NCBI GenBank assembly: GCA_044348005.1
Contig: JBIKTR010000006.1
Span: forward strand, 1-64,000
Origin: JAJTHC01 sp044348005
Lineage (GTDB): Bacteria; Cyanobacteriota; Vampirovibrionia; Vampirovibrionales; JAJTHC01
DNA length: 64,000 bases
Reading direction: 5' to 3'
Numbering within the stretch: position 1 is the stretch's first letter; the number at the start of each line of letters is the position of its first letter. Position numbers and translations under genes: made by a program. Under the pieces are notes generated by a model. The model saw nothing but the letters and a program-made list of their open reading frames with translations, was not told the origin of the DNA and searched no databases. This document shows, piece by piece, positions 51,840 through 60,331 of the stretch.

Positions 51840-53693
51840 TTACACCAACTCGTAAATCGCATAAGACGCGCGCCAATTGACCCCCCACGCCTGACGCGCA
51901 CACGCCTGCCACTTGCCCCCCAAGCGGTACACCCGCCGGGCCTGCGTAAAGCCCAGCTCTTCGCAAAGGCTCGTAAAATCTTTCAGCGTAAACAGGTGAA
52001 TGTTTGGCGTGTTGTACCACATGTACGGCAGTGCCGAAGAGTTCGGCATACGCCCGAAACACAACAGTTGTAAGCGAATCGGCAAAAAGCCAAAGTTCGG
52101 AAAGCCAATCACGCATCGGCGCGCCACCCGCTTCATTTCTTTCAACACGCGGTAAGGATCCTGCACCGATTGCAAGGCCAAGTGAAGCACCGCCACATCA
52201 AAGGCAGCATCAGGGAGCTGTTCTAAGGTATGCAACATATCGCCTTGTAAAACGGGCAAGCCCTTTTGCAACGCCTCTTTCACCGAAGCTTCCTTTTGTT
52301 CCACCCCCCACAAAACGCCATGAGTCCCCTGCGACTTTAAAACCGCAAGTAAATCGCCGGTGCCACAGCCCAAATCCAACACCGAATCTTCGGGGTTTAT
52401 CAGCCCCAGCAAGGGGGCCAAATCATCACGCACAGGCATCGGAGCCACAGACGTTGCAGAAGCTTCAGGCAGAAGAGACGGGTACAAAAAAGGCGCGATG
52501 ATTTGGTTCAATTCAGCCGTGTCAATCAAAAAGGCGTCATGCCCCCATGGGGTGGAAAGCGTCACAGCGGTGGGGGGGGTGTTGAGCGCCAGTAAGGCAT
52601 CGACCAAGCGGTGCGTTTCCTTGGGCGGAAAAAGTCCATCCGTGTCATACGCCACAAACAAGCAGTCGGCTTCAACACGCGCCATCGCCGTTTTTAAATC
52701 CCCTTCGCCCCACGCTTCCACTACATCAAAGGCGTCAAGAGCCTTACTTAAATACAAGTAACTATTGGCATCAAAGCGATTAACAAACTGTTGGCCCTGG
52801 TAATCCAAATACGATTCGACTTGAAACTCGGCTTGAAACGGGCGACTTTCAGCGGTGGCGTGGGCGGGCAACACCGCTTGGCTTTCAATGAGAGAGCGCC
52901 CAAACTTTTGATCCAAACTATCTTCACTCACATAAGTCAGGTGCGCGAGCATCCGCGCGGTGGCCAGCCCCTGCCGTGGTTCAGTGCCATGGCGTTGGTA
53001 AAGCCCTTGCTTCCATTGCGGATCATTCATAATGGCGTGTCGCCCCACGGCGTTAAAGGCAATGCCTTGCGTACTGTAGCTGGCTCCACTGGCAATGACC
53101 ACCAGCTTTTTGACTGCCTGAGGGTAACGAATGCCCCATTCAAGGGCTTGAAAGCCTCCCATGGAACCTCCCACCACGGCGTGCCACTGATTCACCTGCA
53201 GGGCCCGCATGACGGCGTGTTGGGCGTTGACCATGTCTGCAATCGTAATAGGCGGGAACTGCGTATCATAGGCTTCTTGGGTGCGGGGGTTAATAGATTC
53301 TGGGCCTGTAGAGCCGTTACACCCGCCTAGCACATGCGTACAGCAAATCGCATGGGTGTGGGGGTTAAACGCGTTTGCTTCGCCGACGAGATCATCCCAC
53401 CAGCCGGCTTTTTTTTCGTTAGGTTGATGTCGCCCCGCGAGGTGAGCGTCGCCCGTGAGGGCATGGCAGACCAAAATGACGTTGTCTTTTTCGGCATTAA
53501 GCTGACCGTACAGCTCTAATCGAATTTCAAAAGACGGCAACACCTCCCCACATTCAAGCGTCAACGGGGAATCAAAATGCACATGAAGGGGCGTGACGAG
53601 GCGTTGACTTTGCCACAACGCAAAGGCTTCGGCTTGATGAGCACCCAGCCACCTGAGAAGTTCTTGAGCAGAAATAGCATGTCGCTGGGTCAA
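51840..53693 (-). CDS. metXW: fused homoserine O-acetyltransferase MetX - MetW
   Basis: 617 residues from a TTG start (AAGGA upstream). Residues about 1-400 are MetX: alpha/beta hydrolase with nucleophile in VVGGSMGGFQALEW, acid in DTDGLFPPKET and His in WGHDAFLID, plus NPRTQEAYDTQFPPITIADMV. Residues about 420-617 are MetW: VLDLGCGTGDLLAVL, then FDVAVLHLALQSVQDPYRVLKEMKRVAR and IGFPNFGFLPIRLQLL. Separate metX and metW are adjacent in many bacteria; here they are one polypeptide. It makes O-acetylhomoserine for methionine synthesis. Confidence 0.93.
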   Translation of the reverse strand: MTQRHAISAQELLRWLGAHQAEAFALWQSQRLVTPLHVHFDSPLTLECGEVLPSFEIRLELYGQLNAEKDNVILVCHALTGDAHLAGRHQPNEKKAGWWDDLVGEANAFNPHTHAICCTHVLGGCNGSTGPESINPRTQEAYDTQFPPITIADMVNAQHAVMRALQVNQWHAVVGGSMGGFQALEWGIRYPQAVKKLVVIASGASYSTQGIAFNAVGRHAIMNDPQWKQGLYQRHGTEPRQGLATARMLAHLTYVSEDSLDQKFGRSLIESQAVLPAHATAESRPFQAEFQVESYLDYQGQQFVNRFDANSYLYLSKALDAFDVVEAWGEGDLKTAMARVEADCLFVAYDTDGLFPPKETHRLVDALLALNTPPTAVTLSTPWGHDAFLIDTAELNQIIAPFLYPSLLPEASATSVAPMPVRDDLAPLLGLINPEDSVLDLGCGTGDLLAVLKSQGTHGVLWGVEQKEASVKEALQKGLPVLQGDMLHTLEQLPDAAFDVAVLHLALQSVQDPYRVLKEMKRVARRCVIGFPNFGFLPIRLQLLCFGRMPNSSALPYMWYNTPNIHLFTLKDFTSLCEELGFTQARRVYRLGGKWQACARQAWGVNWRASYAIYELV

Positions 53694-53793
53694 GGGGGCG
53701 TTTCCTTACAATGGGTGATGTTTACTCAGGGTGAAACCACACTTGGGGAAAGATCCGTTTGACACAAAGCGAGCTAACACCCCGTCTTTGAGG

Positions 53794-54579
53794 TTAGGCT
53801 TCATTCAAACGCGTTAAAATTTCCGGACCATTTTCAGTAATCGTAATCGTATGTTCATAATGGGCCGCAGGCTCTCCATCAACGGTCACCACCGTCCAAC
53901 CGTCTTCAAGTGTTTTAACTTTCGCCAGCCCACCAGTAAACATGGGTTCAATGGCCAAGCAATTGCCCACTTCTAGTAAAGGCCCTGGTTGTCCAGTGTC
54001 GTAATTATGAATAAAAGGTTCTTCATGAAGCTTATGCCCCACACTATGCCCGCCGTATTCACGCACCAGCCCAAAACCATACGCGTCATTTGTGCGCTCT
54101 ACCGCAGCAGAAATATCCTGAAGGTGATTGCCTGCAATGGCTTGAGCAATGGCATTCATCAAGGCTTCTTCCGTGCATTGCATGATCCGCTTCTTTTTTT
54201 CATCCACTTGGCCAATCGCCACAGTTAAAGCCGCATCCGCAATGAGGCCTTGAAAGGTGGCGCCTACATCCACTGAAATAATGTCGCCTTCTTGCAACAC
54301 CCGTTCTTGAGTCGGAAAACCATGCACGACTTCGTCATTGACAGAAGAGCAAATGGTAAAGGGAAACCCGTGATACCCCTTAAAGGTAGGCAAGGCCCCT
54401 TCTTTACGAATGAGTGCTTCAGCGGCTTGGTCAATCGCCAGGGTGTTGACGCCTTCTTGGGCCATTTCTCGCACCAACAAGTGAACACGAGCCACGATTT
54501 GCCCTGCTTTACGCATCAGTTTAAGGTCATGGCGCGACTTTTTACTGATTTTATTCGCACCTGTTAAGTGAATACCCAT
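53794..54579 (-). CDS. map: methionine aminopeptidase, type I
   Basis: 261 residues. Metal ligands are in order: Asp in GDIISVDVGATFQGLIAD, His in EYGGHSVGHKLHEEPF, Glu in LAIEPMF and Glu in YEHTITI. It removes the initiator methionine from nascent proteins. It follows secY and adk in the conserved order secY-adk-map. A GGACTC site lies before the ATG. Confidence 0.95.
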   Translation of the reverse strand: MGIHLTGANKISKKSRHDLKLMRKAGQIVARVHLLVREMAQEGVNTLAIDQAAEALIRKEGALPTFKGYHGFPFTICSSVNDEVVHGFPTQERVLQEGDIISVDVGATFQGLIADAALTVAIGQVDEKKKRIMQCTEEALMNAIAQAIAGNHLQDISAAVERTNDAYGFGLVREYGGHSVGHKLHEEPFIHNYDTGQPGPLLEVGNCLAIEPMFTGGLAKVKTLEDGWTVVTVDGEPAAHYEHTITITENGPEILTRLNEA

Positions 54580-54612
54580 GAAAGAGTCCTTTCCAAAGTA
54601 AAAAGAATGATA

Positions 54613-55344
54613 TTAGACCTTAAGCGCCGTATTGGGGAGCAAGGTGTGCATGAGTGCTTTTAATTCTTCCGTGACGGCTTCAACCGATTGGTTACCGTTT
54701 AAACGTTTCAATAAGCCTTTCGATTCAAAGGCGTGTAAAATAGGGAGGGTCTCTGCGTCAAAACCCGCCAAGCGGATTTTGACTTTTTCAGGCTGATCAT
54801 CCACCCGATGTTCTAAATGCGTTCCCCCACAGGCGTCACAAACCCCAGCTTGCTTAGGGGCGTGACTAATTAGATTGTAAATCGCGCCACAATCGGCACA
54901 AATACGACGGTTCACGGCACGAGCTTCAATTTCGGCGTAAGGGACGTCCAAATAAATGGCGGCGCCAATTTGGGCACCCGTGTTTTGACACATCACTAGC
55001 AACGCGTCGGTCTGTTCCGCATTACGAGGGAAACCATCTAAAATAAAGGAAATCGGCGTTCCTGCTTGGTGAACGTTGGGCAACTGTTTTTCAATGCCCG
55101 CTTTTAAGGCATCAATTACTGTGTCAATGTCCACCAACAAGCCCCCTGCCAAGCGTTCTTGCACTTTACGGCCTAAAGGCGTGTCGTCTTTGGCAATGAC
55201 CCTTAAAATGCTTCCCATATCAATACGGGGCATGCCATAGAGTTTGGCAAGCACACTGGTTTGTGTGCCTTTCCCCCCATTGGGCGGGGCAATAAACGGG
55301 AAGAATAGGACATCAGACCAAGTGGCTGGAGTGGGTATGCTCAT
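54613..55344 (-). CDS. adk: adenylate kinase with zinc LID
   Basis: 243 residues; the ATG overlaps the secY stop by 4 bp. NMP-binding RIDMGSILR, SFILDGFPRNAEQTDAL, a LID with four cysteines (CADCGAIYN ... CDACGG) for zinc, and the DDQPEKVKIRL motif. The P-loop reads IAPPNGGKGTQ instead of GAPGSGKGTQ, losing the first glycine; the N-terminus is also about 17 residues longer than usual. Converts AMP and ATP to two ADP. Confidence 0.9.
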   Translation of the reverse strand: MSIPTPATWSDVLFFPFIAPPNGGKGTQTSVLAKLYGMPRIDMGSILRVIAKDDTPLGRKVQERLAGGLLVDIDTVIDALKAGIEKQLPNVHQAGTPISFILDGFPRNAEQTDALLVMCQNTGAQIGAAIYLDVPYAEIEARAVNRRICADCGAIYNLISHAPKQAGVCDACGGTHLEHRVDDQPEKVKIRLAGFDAETLPILHAFESKGLLKRLNGNQSVEAVTEELKALMHTLLPNTALKV

Positions 55345-56711
55345 GATTTTAGGAATCCTTCATATTGTTTGGCCAATAACTGTACTCGAATTTGATTGAC
55401 GGTATCTAAGGCCACCCCGACCATAATAATCAAGGCAGTGGTGCCTAATCCAGCCAAGGTGCTAATGCCCGTCATGGATGTTGAAGAGCTCGCAATTAAG
55501 GTAATCACCCCCAGCATAGACGCCCCAATAAACGTCAATTTTGAAATCAAGGCTTCGAGGTAGTCGCCTGTGGGGGAACCGGGCTTCACCCCTGAAATGG
55601 CGTTGCCATGTTTACGCAAGTTTTCAGCAATTTGCTTGGGCTGAAGGCTTGGTACCAAGGTCACATAAAAGTAAGAAAAGAAGAGAATGAGGCCAAATTC
55701 AACAGCAATGTAAATAGGACTACTGGGGACCATCCATTTTTTGTACTGAAGCAAGGCGTCAAACAACAGGCCTGTGGGCTTGCTTTGCATCACAAAGTCC
55801 ACAATCACACTGGGGAAACTCAATAGAATAAAGGTAAAAATCAAGGGCATCACCCCAGCTGGATTGAGCTTAAAGGGGATGAACGAATCACCGCCTCCGT
55901 AGATTTTTCGACCCACTTGACGTCGGGCCTGCACAATATACACCTTATAAAAGGATTCCTGCAACAGCACGATTAAGGTAATGGTCAGCGCGTAAATCGC
56001 AAGCAGAACGCCTAGCCCTACCCATCGAGTCGGATCCGCTTGAAGAAGGGCCGCTGTTTTAGAAATATAGAAGGGCAAGGCGGAGATAATACCCACAAAA
56101 ATAAGAATCGAACTACCGTTGCCAACCCCTCGTTCAGTAATCAGTTCGCTTAACCACACGCTAAATAAGGAACCCGCGGTCAGCGCTGTTAAAGCCGCGG
56201 GGAAAAACCACGCAGGATCCACCCCCGGCATCAGGATGCCCGCATTACTGGTAAACAAGCGAACCACCACAAAAGACTGTAGCAAGGCAATGCCGACAGA
56301 AGCGTATCGGGTGATTTGAGAAATCTGGCGTCGTCCGGCTTCGCCCCCGTCTTTTTGCAATTCTTCAAGCTTAGGAATCACCGCCGTGAGTAACTGCATC
56401 ACGATTGAAGCGGTGATATAAGGCCCAATCCCCAGCGCCATGACAGACAAGGACGCCAAGGCCCCACCCGAAAACATGTCCACCATCGCCAAAATAGGGT
56501 TATTGGCCCCTAACGCCTTAAGCGCTTCAGCGTTGACGCCCCACACGGGGATTTGAACACAAAAGCGAAAAATAGCCAAAGCAAAGAAGGTGAACCACAG
56601 GCGTTCTTTCATGCCTGAAGCCTGAATGGCATAAGCCAGCTCGCTCCATTTGGGGAGCTTAAAGTGTTTTTTTTCAAGGGGTAAATCAGTGGGGGCGTTG
56701 ACGTCAGACAC
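55341..56711 (-). CDS. secY: preprotein translocase subunit SecY
   Basis: 456 residues with ten membrane helices. Start placed at the GTG at 56711 because the TATAAT -10 at 56758-56763 puts transcription near 56750, excluding upstream ATGs. SecY landmarks: plug-region MFSGGALASLSVMALGIGPYITASIVMQLL, GGEAGRRQISQITRYASVGIALLQ, and the cytosolic SFIPFKLNPAGVMPLIF. It forms the channel with SecE and SecG. Followed by adk and map in one operon; the ribosomal genes that usually precede secY are missing. Confidence 0.93.
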   Translation of the reverse strand: MSDVNAPTDLPLEKKHFKLPKWSELAYAIQASGMKERLWFTFFALAIFRFCVQIPVWGVNAEALKALGANNPILAMVDMFSGGALASLSVMALGIGPYITASIVMQLLTAVIPKLEELQKDGGEAGRRQISQITRYASVGIALLQSFVVVRLFTSNAGILMPGVDPAWFFPAALTALTAGSLFSVWLSELITERGVGNGSSILIFVGIISALPFYISKTAALLQADPTRWVGLGVLLAIYALTITLIVLLQESFYKVYIVQARRQVGRKIYGGGDSFIPFKLNPAGVMPLIFTFILLSFPSVIVDFVMQSKPTGLLFDALLQYKKWMVPSSPIYIAVEFGLILFFSYFYVTLVPSLQPKQIAENLRKHGNAISGVKPGSPTGDYLEALISKLTFIGASMLGVITLIASSSTSMTGISTLAGLGTTALIIMVGVALDTVNQIRVQLLAKQYEGFLKS

Positions 56712-56757
56712 AAGCGGTACTCTTTTCAAAACATAATGCCACAAGTTGAATACTTTT

Positions 56758-56786
56758 ATTATACACCAAAAACAATGAAACAACGT
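56758..56786 (-). promoter_or_regulatory. promoter of secY-adk-map
   Basis: On the minus strand a perfect TATAAT (56763-56758), preceded by GTG and a weak -35 (CGTTGT or similar). It sets the secY start downstream of here. Confidence 0.6.
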
Positions 56787-56827
56787 CGTGTATGGTTTTG
56801 CATAATTATGAAGATGTTCGAGGGGGC

Positions 56828-56856
56828 TTGTCAATTATGGGAAAGTTTGTCACAAT
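56828..56856 (+). promoter_or_regulatory. promoter of the 6S-like RNA
   Basis: TTGTCA, 17-bp spacer, CACAAT; the predicted start at about 56863 coincides with the base of the closing stem. Confidence 0.75.
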
Positions 56857-56862
56857 AACAAC

Positions 56863-57080
56863 ATAGCCTCGGGTGTGGCGTTCAATAGTTTGGACTCTAC
56901 ATTGATGAACCTCGGGAGCCTGACGACGTCTGTGTCAACGTAGACCAACACCCCTTTTGATAGAGGCGGTTGAGACTTTCTCACGGTTGGAAACAGCGAT
57001 CCAGCTTAAGGCACCCACCTGTTGTTTTTACAGGGGTCTCCAAACTCTGGGTCACACCGCAAAACGAGGCTATATTTTTT
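56863..57080 (+). ncRNA. ssrS: 6S-like regulatory RNA
   Basis: About 218 bases. The closing stem is built of three perfect helices: TAGCCTCG (56864) with CGAGGCTA (57065), GGTGTG (56872) with CACACC (57053), and AGTTTGGA (56887) with TCCAAACT (57039). It ends in a T-rich tract (TATATTTTTT). The inner 3' side has AAGGCACCCACCTG, which I recall from 6S RNAs. Promoter, size, long terminal stem and open centre all fit 6S RNA, which binds and inhibits the housekeeping RNA polymerase. There is no reading frame with these features. Confidence 0.75.
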
Positions 57081-57254
57081 AGAACTCACAGAAAAAGTCC
57101 CATTCGGCGAATCTTCTGTGCACGAAGCGTGAGTGATTGCAAGCAATCAACAAAACAAGCCGTTTGTTCGTTATGTACGTCTATGTACACGCCTCACAAG
57201 CCGTTTGTTTTTCCTTGAATCTTCATCCGACTTGAACCTTTTCTGTAAGTTCTA
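57080..57254. repeat. hairpin element with conserved core, copy B
   Basis: The ends TAGAACTCACAGAAAAAG and CCTTTTCTGTAAGTTCTA form an 18-bp inverted repeat (two mismatches). The 69-bp core at 57151-57219 (AAGCCGTTTGTTCGTTATG, TACGTCTATGTACACGCC, AGCCGTTTGTTTTTCC) is the same as at 21133-21201, but the stem sequence is different. It also contains GATTGC-AA-GCAATC. It directly follows the 6S-like RNA, and its right end supplies the stop codon of the 57252 gene. Confidence 0.85.
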
Positions 57255-57455
57255 AATTTTCACATCGAGGGGCGTTCGACGGCGTTTTGTGGGGGCATTT
57301 ACCGCTGAATAGCGAGCCATGCGTTTGAAATCTAGGACGTTCTTGGGGTAAAGAGCCATTGCCCATAGCAATTGCCCCGTTTGTTCAAACAAGAGTTTAA
57401 CAGGGTTGTTGTACCACAGGCATCGTTTAAAGGCGTAATACCAATCATGATTCAT
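57252..57455 (-). CDS. 67-residue hypothetical protein
   Basis: MNHDWYYAFKRCLWYNNPVKLLF..., basic C-terminus (TKRRRTPLDV). It overlaps the upstream gene's stop by 11 bp, suggesting translational coupling. Its TAG stop lies at the end of the hairpin element, so the reading frame may have been closed by that insertion. No family recognised. Confidence 0.5.
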   Translation of the reverse strand: MNHDWYYAFKRCLWYNNPVKLLFEQTGQLLWAMALYPKNVLDFKRMARYSAVNAPTKRRRTPLDVKI

Positions 57456-58071
57456 GGGTGGGGGACTCCTGCTTGAACTGTTGGGGGTCGACGCTTAAGC
57501 CTTGCAAGCAGGGGATCGCCTCTTTGAGGCGTTGAAAATCGGCGTGGGTGATGGCGTCTTTTTTGAGGAAAATCCATTCTGGGCCAACCCCTTGTAGTTG
57601 TTGTAATAAAATAAAGTTTGAAACATTTTGACAGTGACTAAAGGCCGAAAAGGGAATGACTGTGGCCCCTTTAAACACGTTGTAAGAAACGGTATGGAGA
57701 TAGGTATTTTCTAGACAAAGATCAAAATCCAATACATAGGATCTCAAATCAATTTTGATGGGTTTAGTCGTTTTCTTCTTAATGAAAAAAGAAAGAAAAT
57801 CTAGAACGAGAAACAACCCCGCAACCCCAGAAAGAATTAGCATGAGCGGTGCTTGCACAACAGGTTGCATGAATTGTAAAAAATCGGTAGGTAGTTGAAG
57901 AAGGGGAAGCCCCATGTTCAGCAAGGCCTGTGTAGTCATCAGTACCACAAAAGCAAAAAACACTTTTTTAAGTGGGGTGAAGGCGTACTTTAATTCCAAC
58001 ACTTTTAGAGTATCAATAAGATCGTGTAGCACTTCATCGCAAATTTCAATATGTTGAGAAATAACCGTCAT
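57445..58071 (-). CDS. membrane protein of unknown function
   Basis: 208 residues. Two hydrophobic helices at about 35-55 (FFAFVVLMTTQALLNMGLPL) and 75-95 (APLMLILSGVAGLFLVLDFL), then a basic juxtamembrane KKKTTKPIK and a soluble C-terminal domain. Unknown. Nine bp downstream of the Gly-rich gene; the two probably form an operon with 57252. Confidence 0.65.
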   Translation of the reverse strand: MTVISQHIEICDEVLHDLIDTLKVLELKYAFTPLKKVFFAFVVLMTTQALLNMGLPLLQLPTDFLQFMQPVVQAPLMLILSGVAGLFLVLDFLSFFIKKKTTKPIKIDLRSYVLDFDLCLENTYLHTVSYNVFKGATVIPFSAFSHCQNVSNFILLQQLQGVGPEWIFLKKDAITHADFQRLKEAIPCLQGLSVDPQQFKQESPTHES

Positions 58072-58080
58072 GGGCGCTTC

Positions 58081-59034
58081 CTATATATTGTCTAACGCTT
58101 TTTTGTCTTCTTCGTAAGCGTCTTTAAGCTGTTTTTTGAGCAAGCTCGTTTGAGCTGAAATCATTTTCTTGGTGACGTCTAGGTGACTCAGTTTTTCTTC
58201 AAGCACGGTGTCCGCATTCGCCAAAACCCGTTGATTCGTTTGCTGAAAGCCATTTAAAATCGCCCCTGAAATACCGTTTAACACACCACCTGCGGCCACA
58301 CCCGCCAAGCCCACGGGCCCAAACAACGGCCCAAGGGTCGTCAACAAGCCCCCGATGCCTGACAACGCGGATGCAGTGGGCATCAACCAGTTACGCCCCA
58401 AGCCCAAGCCTGACGCCAAGCCTGCCCCCGTGGCTGCAAGCCCTCCGCCTGAACCGATGCCACCAAAACTATTGCTAAAGCTCGCCCCACCTACGACTTC
58501 ACCCCCCGCCACCGAAGCCGCCGCCCCACCGATGAACGCCTCTTCAGGGAAGTCTACATCCCCAATGCCCGTAAAGTCAAAGCCCCCACTGCCAATGCCT
58601 AAACGGCTAAATTCGCTTAAGGCGCCCAAACTATTGGCGTAATTTTGAAGACTGCCGTAGTTCCCATAGTTAATCGAAGCGGCTCCGCCCGTGGTGGGTA
58701 GCCCGCTAGATTGAGCCCAAGGCGCTAAGCCAAAGGACGCCTGCCCCCCCGGTACAATGCCTGTGCCTCCGCTAAAGGGGGCGTAAAAATTAGTCCCCGG
58801 TATGGAAATAGCTTGTGAACCTAAAATAGGTGAAAACGCGGGCGAACCGAAGGTTCTGGCAATGTTCATTAAAAATCCGCTAAAGGCCCCTAGTCCACTT
58901 CCGCCTAGGGCGTTTCCCGCCACGGCGTGGCTGCGAATGGCGTCCCATGTTTCGTAGGTTTCGGTGTTTAAGGCGTCGCTGACTTTGCCGTAACGCATTA
59001 AAATGGTTTGGATTGAATCATTTTTGTAGGTCAC
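58081..59034 (-). CDS. Gly/Ala-rich protein with C-terminal coiled coil
   Basis: 317 residues. The middle is strongly Gly/Ala/Ser rich and hydrophobic (ALSGIGGLLTTLGPLFGPVGLAGVAAGGVLNGISGAIL). The last 50 residues are a charged coiled coil (DTVLEEKLSHLDVTKKMISAQTSLLKKQLKDAYEEDKK). No signal peptide. The pattern resembles secreted or surface-assembly proteins that use the glycine zipper as a membrane segment; the function is unknown. Codon use is GC-richer than neighbours because of the glycine content. Confidence 0.7.
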   Translation of the reverse strand: MTYKNDSIQTILMRYGKVSDALNTETYETWDAIRSHAVAGNALGGSGLGAFSGFLMNIARTFGSPAFSPILGSQAISIPGTNFYAPFSGGTGIVPGGQASFGLAPWAQSSGLPTTGGAASINYGNYGSLQNYANSLGALSEFSRLGIGSGGFDFTGIGDVDFPEEAFIGGAAASVAGGEVVGGASFSNSFGGIGSGGGLAATGAGLASGLGLGRNWLMPTASALSGIGGLLTTLGPLFGPVGLAGVAAGGVLNGISGAILNGFQQTNQRVLANADTVLEEKLSHLDVTKKMISAQTSLLKKQLKDAYEEDKKALDNI

Positions 59035-59126
59035 GGAAAGAACTCCATAAGTTTAAGGATATAAATGTAGGGATATAAATGTAGGGACTGACTTCAAAAG
59101 GTTAAAAAACAAGGCGTCCAAAGACT

Positions 59127-59453
59127 TTAGTCTTCTTTAAATAGGTTTTTGGCGCGGTCGTCAACAATTTTCTTCAAGCTTTCAAGTTCGGCTGAAATAG
59201 CCTTGTAATAGGTATCTAAACGAGTTTGCTGAAGGGTCAATGATTTTTCGATGTTGACAATCGACTGCAACTTGAGGTTTAACTTCAAGGAATCGTCTGA
59301 ATTGGGATCCAAATTACTGCCTAGGTTAAACAATTCGTTGGTTTGATTGGTGAGCCGGAGGCGTTCGTTGGCGATTTGTTGACTGGTCATTTCAACGTCA
59401 ATTTTTTGAGCTTGAAGCGACACATAACGCCCCTGCGTTGCGGAAAGTCCCAT
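59127..59453 (-). CDS. small helical protein (MGLSATQ type)
   Basis: 108 residues, nearly all alpha-helical coiled coil (MGLSATQGRYVSLQAQKIDVEMTSQQIANERLRLTNQ...). I recall similar small proteins starting MGxSASQxR in Melainabacteria-like genomes. There is no signal peptide; it may be secreted by a leaderless route or form filaments. Function not known. First gene of the 59453-57252 group on the minus strand. Confidence 0.7.
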   Translation of the reverse strand: MGLSATQGRYVSLQAQKIDVEMTSQQIANERLRLTNQTNELFNLGSNLDPNSDDSLKLNLKLQSIVNIEKSLTLQQTRLDTYYKAISAELESLKKIVDDRAKNLFKED

Positions 59454-59992
59454 GAGGAATCCCCCTTTTCTATACGGTTGTTTGTGGTGTGATTGAGTAC
59501 AAAGGCTTTTTTAAAAGAATCTGAAAAAGTCTATTTTGCCTTGTCCCTCTTCCCTTAGGGAAGAGGCTAGGAGGAGGGACTCACCAGCATGAACTGGACA
59601 TCTCGAATCCCTCACCCCAACCCTCTCCCTAAGGGAGAGGGGGTAAAGAAACTTTCGCAGAGCTTTCTATAGCCTTTGCTTTTGTTTCGACCTGCTTTGC
59701 TCTTCCGCAAAGCCCCCTCCTCTATTTGAAGGACGCGATAAGAAAGACTTTACCAAAACGCACGGTATATCGTAAGATGTACATAGAAAGATTAAGATGA
59801 ACGCAACCCTGTGTTCATCTTTTGAAAGTGAATGAGTGAATGAGTGAATCTTAAGAAGGACGAGGCTAACGTTTACCCAGTGTTAAGCTCGTCAAGAAAT
59901 CAATAACTTAGAGGGGTCACCCCCTTGTTGTGAAGTCCATAATGTAAATGCATTTGTAAATAAATTTGTGTAATGAATAGGAACGGTCTAAA
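59454..59992. other. 539-bp intergenic region with a MITE-like element
   Basis: It contains MITE-like copy 3 at 59525-59654 (see that entry). A possible terminator follows at 59791-59823 (AGATGAAC / GTTCATCT then TTTT), then the tandem GAATGAGT repeat near 59830 and a short GGGG-TCA-CCCC hairpin near 59912. No gene seen. Confidence 0.5.
59525..59654. repeat. MITE-like palindromic element, copy 3
   Basis: A 130-bp version with arms AAAGT...CCCTCTTCCCTTAGGG and CCCTAAGGGAGAGGG...ACTTT. It shares ACTCACCAGCATGAACTGGAC-type interior and CCCTCACCCCAACCCTCTCCC with copies 1 and 2, but lacks the GCCTCGCCTATGGCGGG part. Confidence 0.8.
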
Positions 59993-60331
59993 ATGAATCA
60001 TCGTCTTTCCCCTCAGCGCCTGTCTCGTCAAGCGGATCCCGCGTTTTTTCAAGGGTTTTCGGCTACTATGAATCTTCAAACGGCGAAACGCCCTAGCGCC
60101 CAGCGCAACACGCTGAATCGTCGTCGTCGAGCCATGGTATTGCTTTCAGAATGTGGGGTGTTTTTGGGCTTGTTGGTGTGTGTGGTGTATTTGGCGTCAA
60201 TGTGGTCGGTGTTGAATCCCTTTACAGGGGTGTTGGAAGCGATGAAGCGTCCCCCCACGGCGGTGCAGGCGTCGTTACTGGCGGAAGGCAAAACCGCCGC
60301 CGTATTTATGGACGTGCATGTCCCTGAGTAG
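59993..60331 (+). CDS. small single-pass membrane protein
   Basis: 112 residues. Basic N-terminus (NTLNRRRRAMVLL) and one membrane helix (ECGVFLGLLVCVVYLASMWSVL), then a short extracytoplasmic tail. AGGAAC lies nine bases before the ATG. Family unknown. The 3' end overlaps the convergent 60306 gene by 26 bp. Confidence 0.6.
   Translation: MNHRLSPQRLSRQADPAFFQGFSATMNLQTAKRPSAQRNTLNRRRRAMVLLSECGVFLGLLVCVVYLASMWSVLNPFTGVLEAMKRPPTAVQASLLAEGKTAAVFMDVHVPE

Noticed and set aside
53694..53793. SAM riboswitch upstream of metXW
   Set aside because: The roughly 100 bases before the start show no SAM-I or SAM-II motif that I can recognise.
56970..57218. 82-residue plus-strand frame after secY
   Set aside because: It lies within the 6S-like RNA and the hairpin element.
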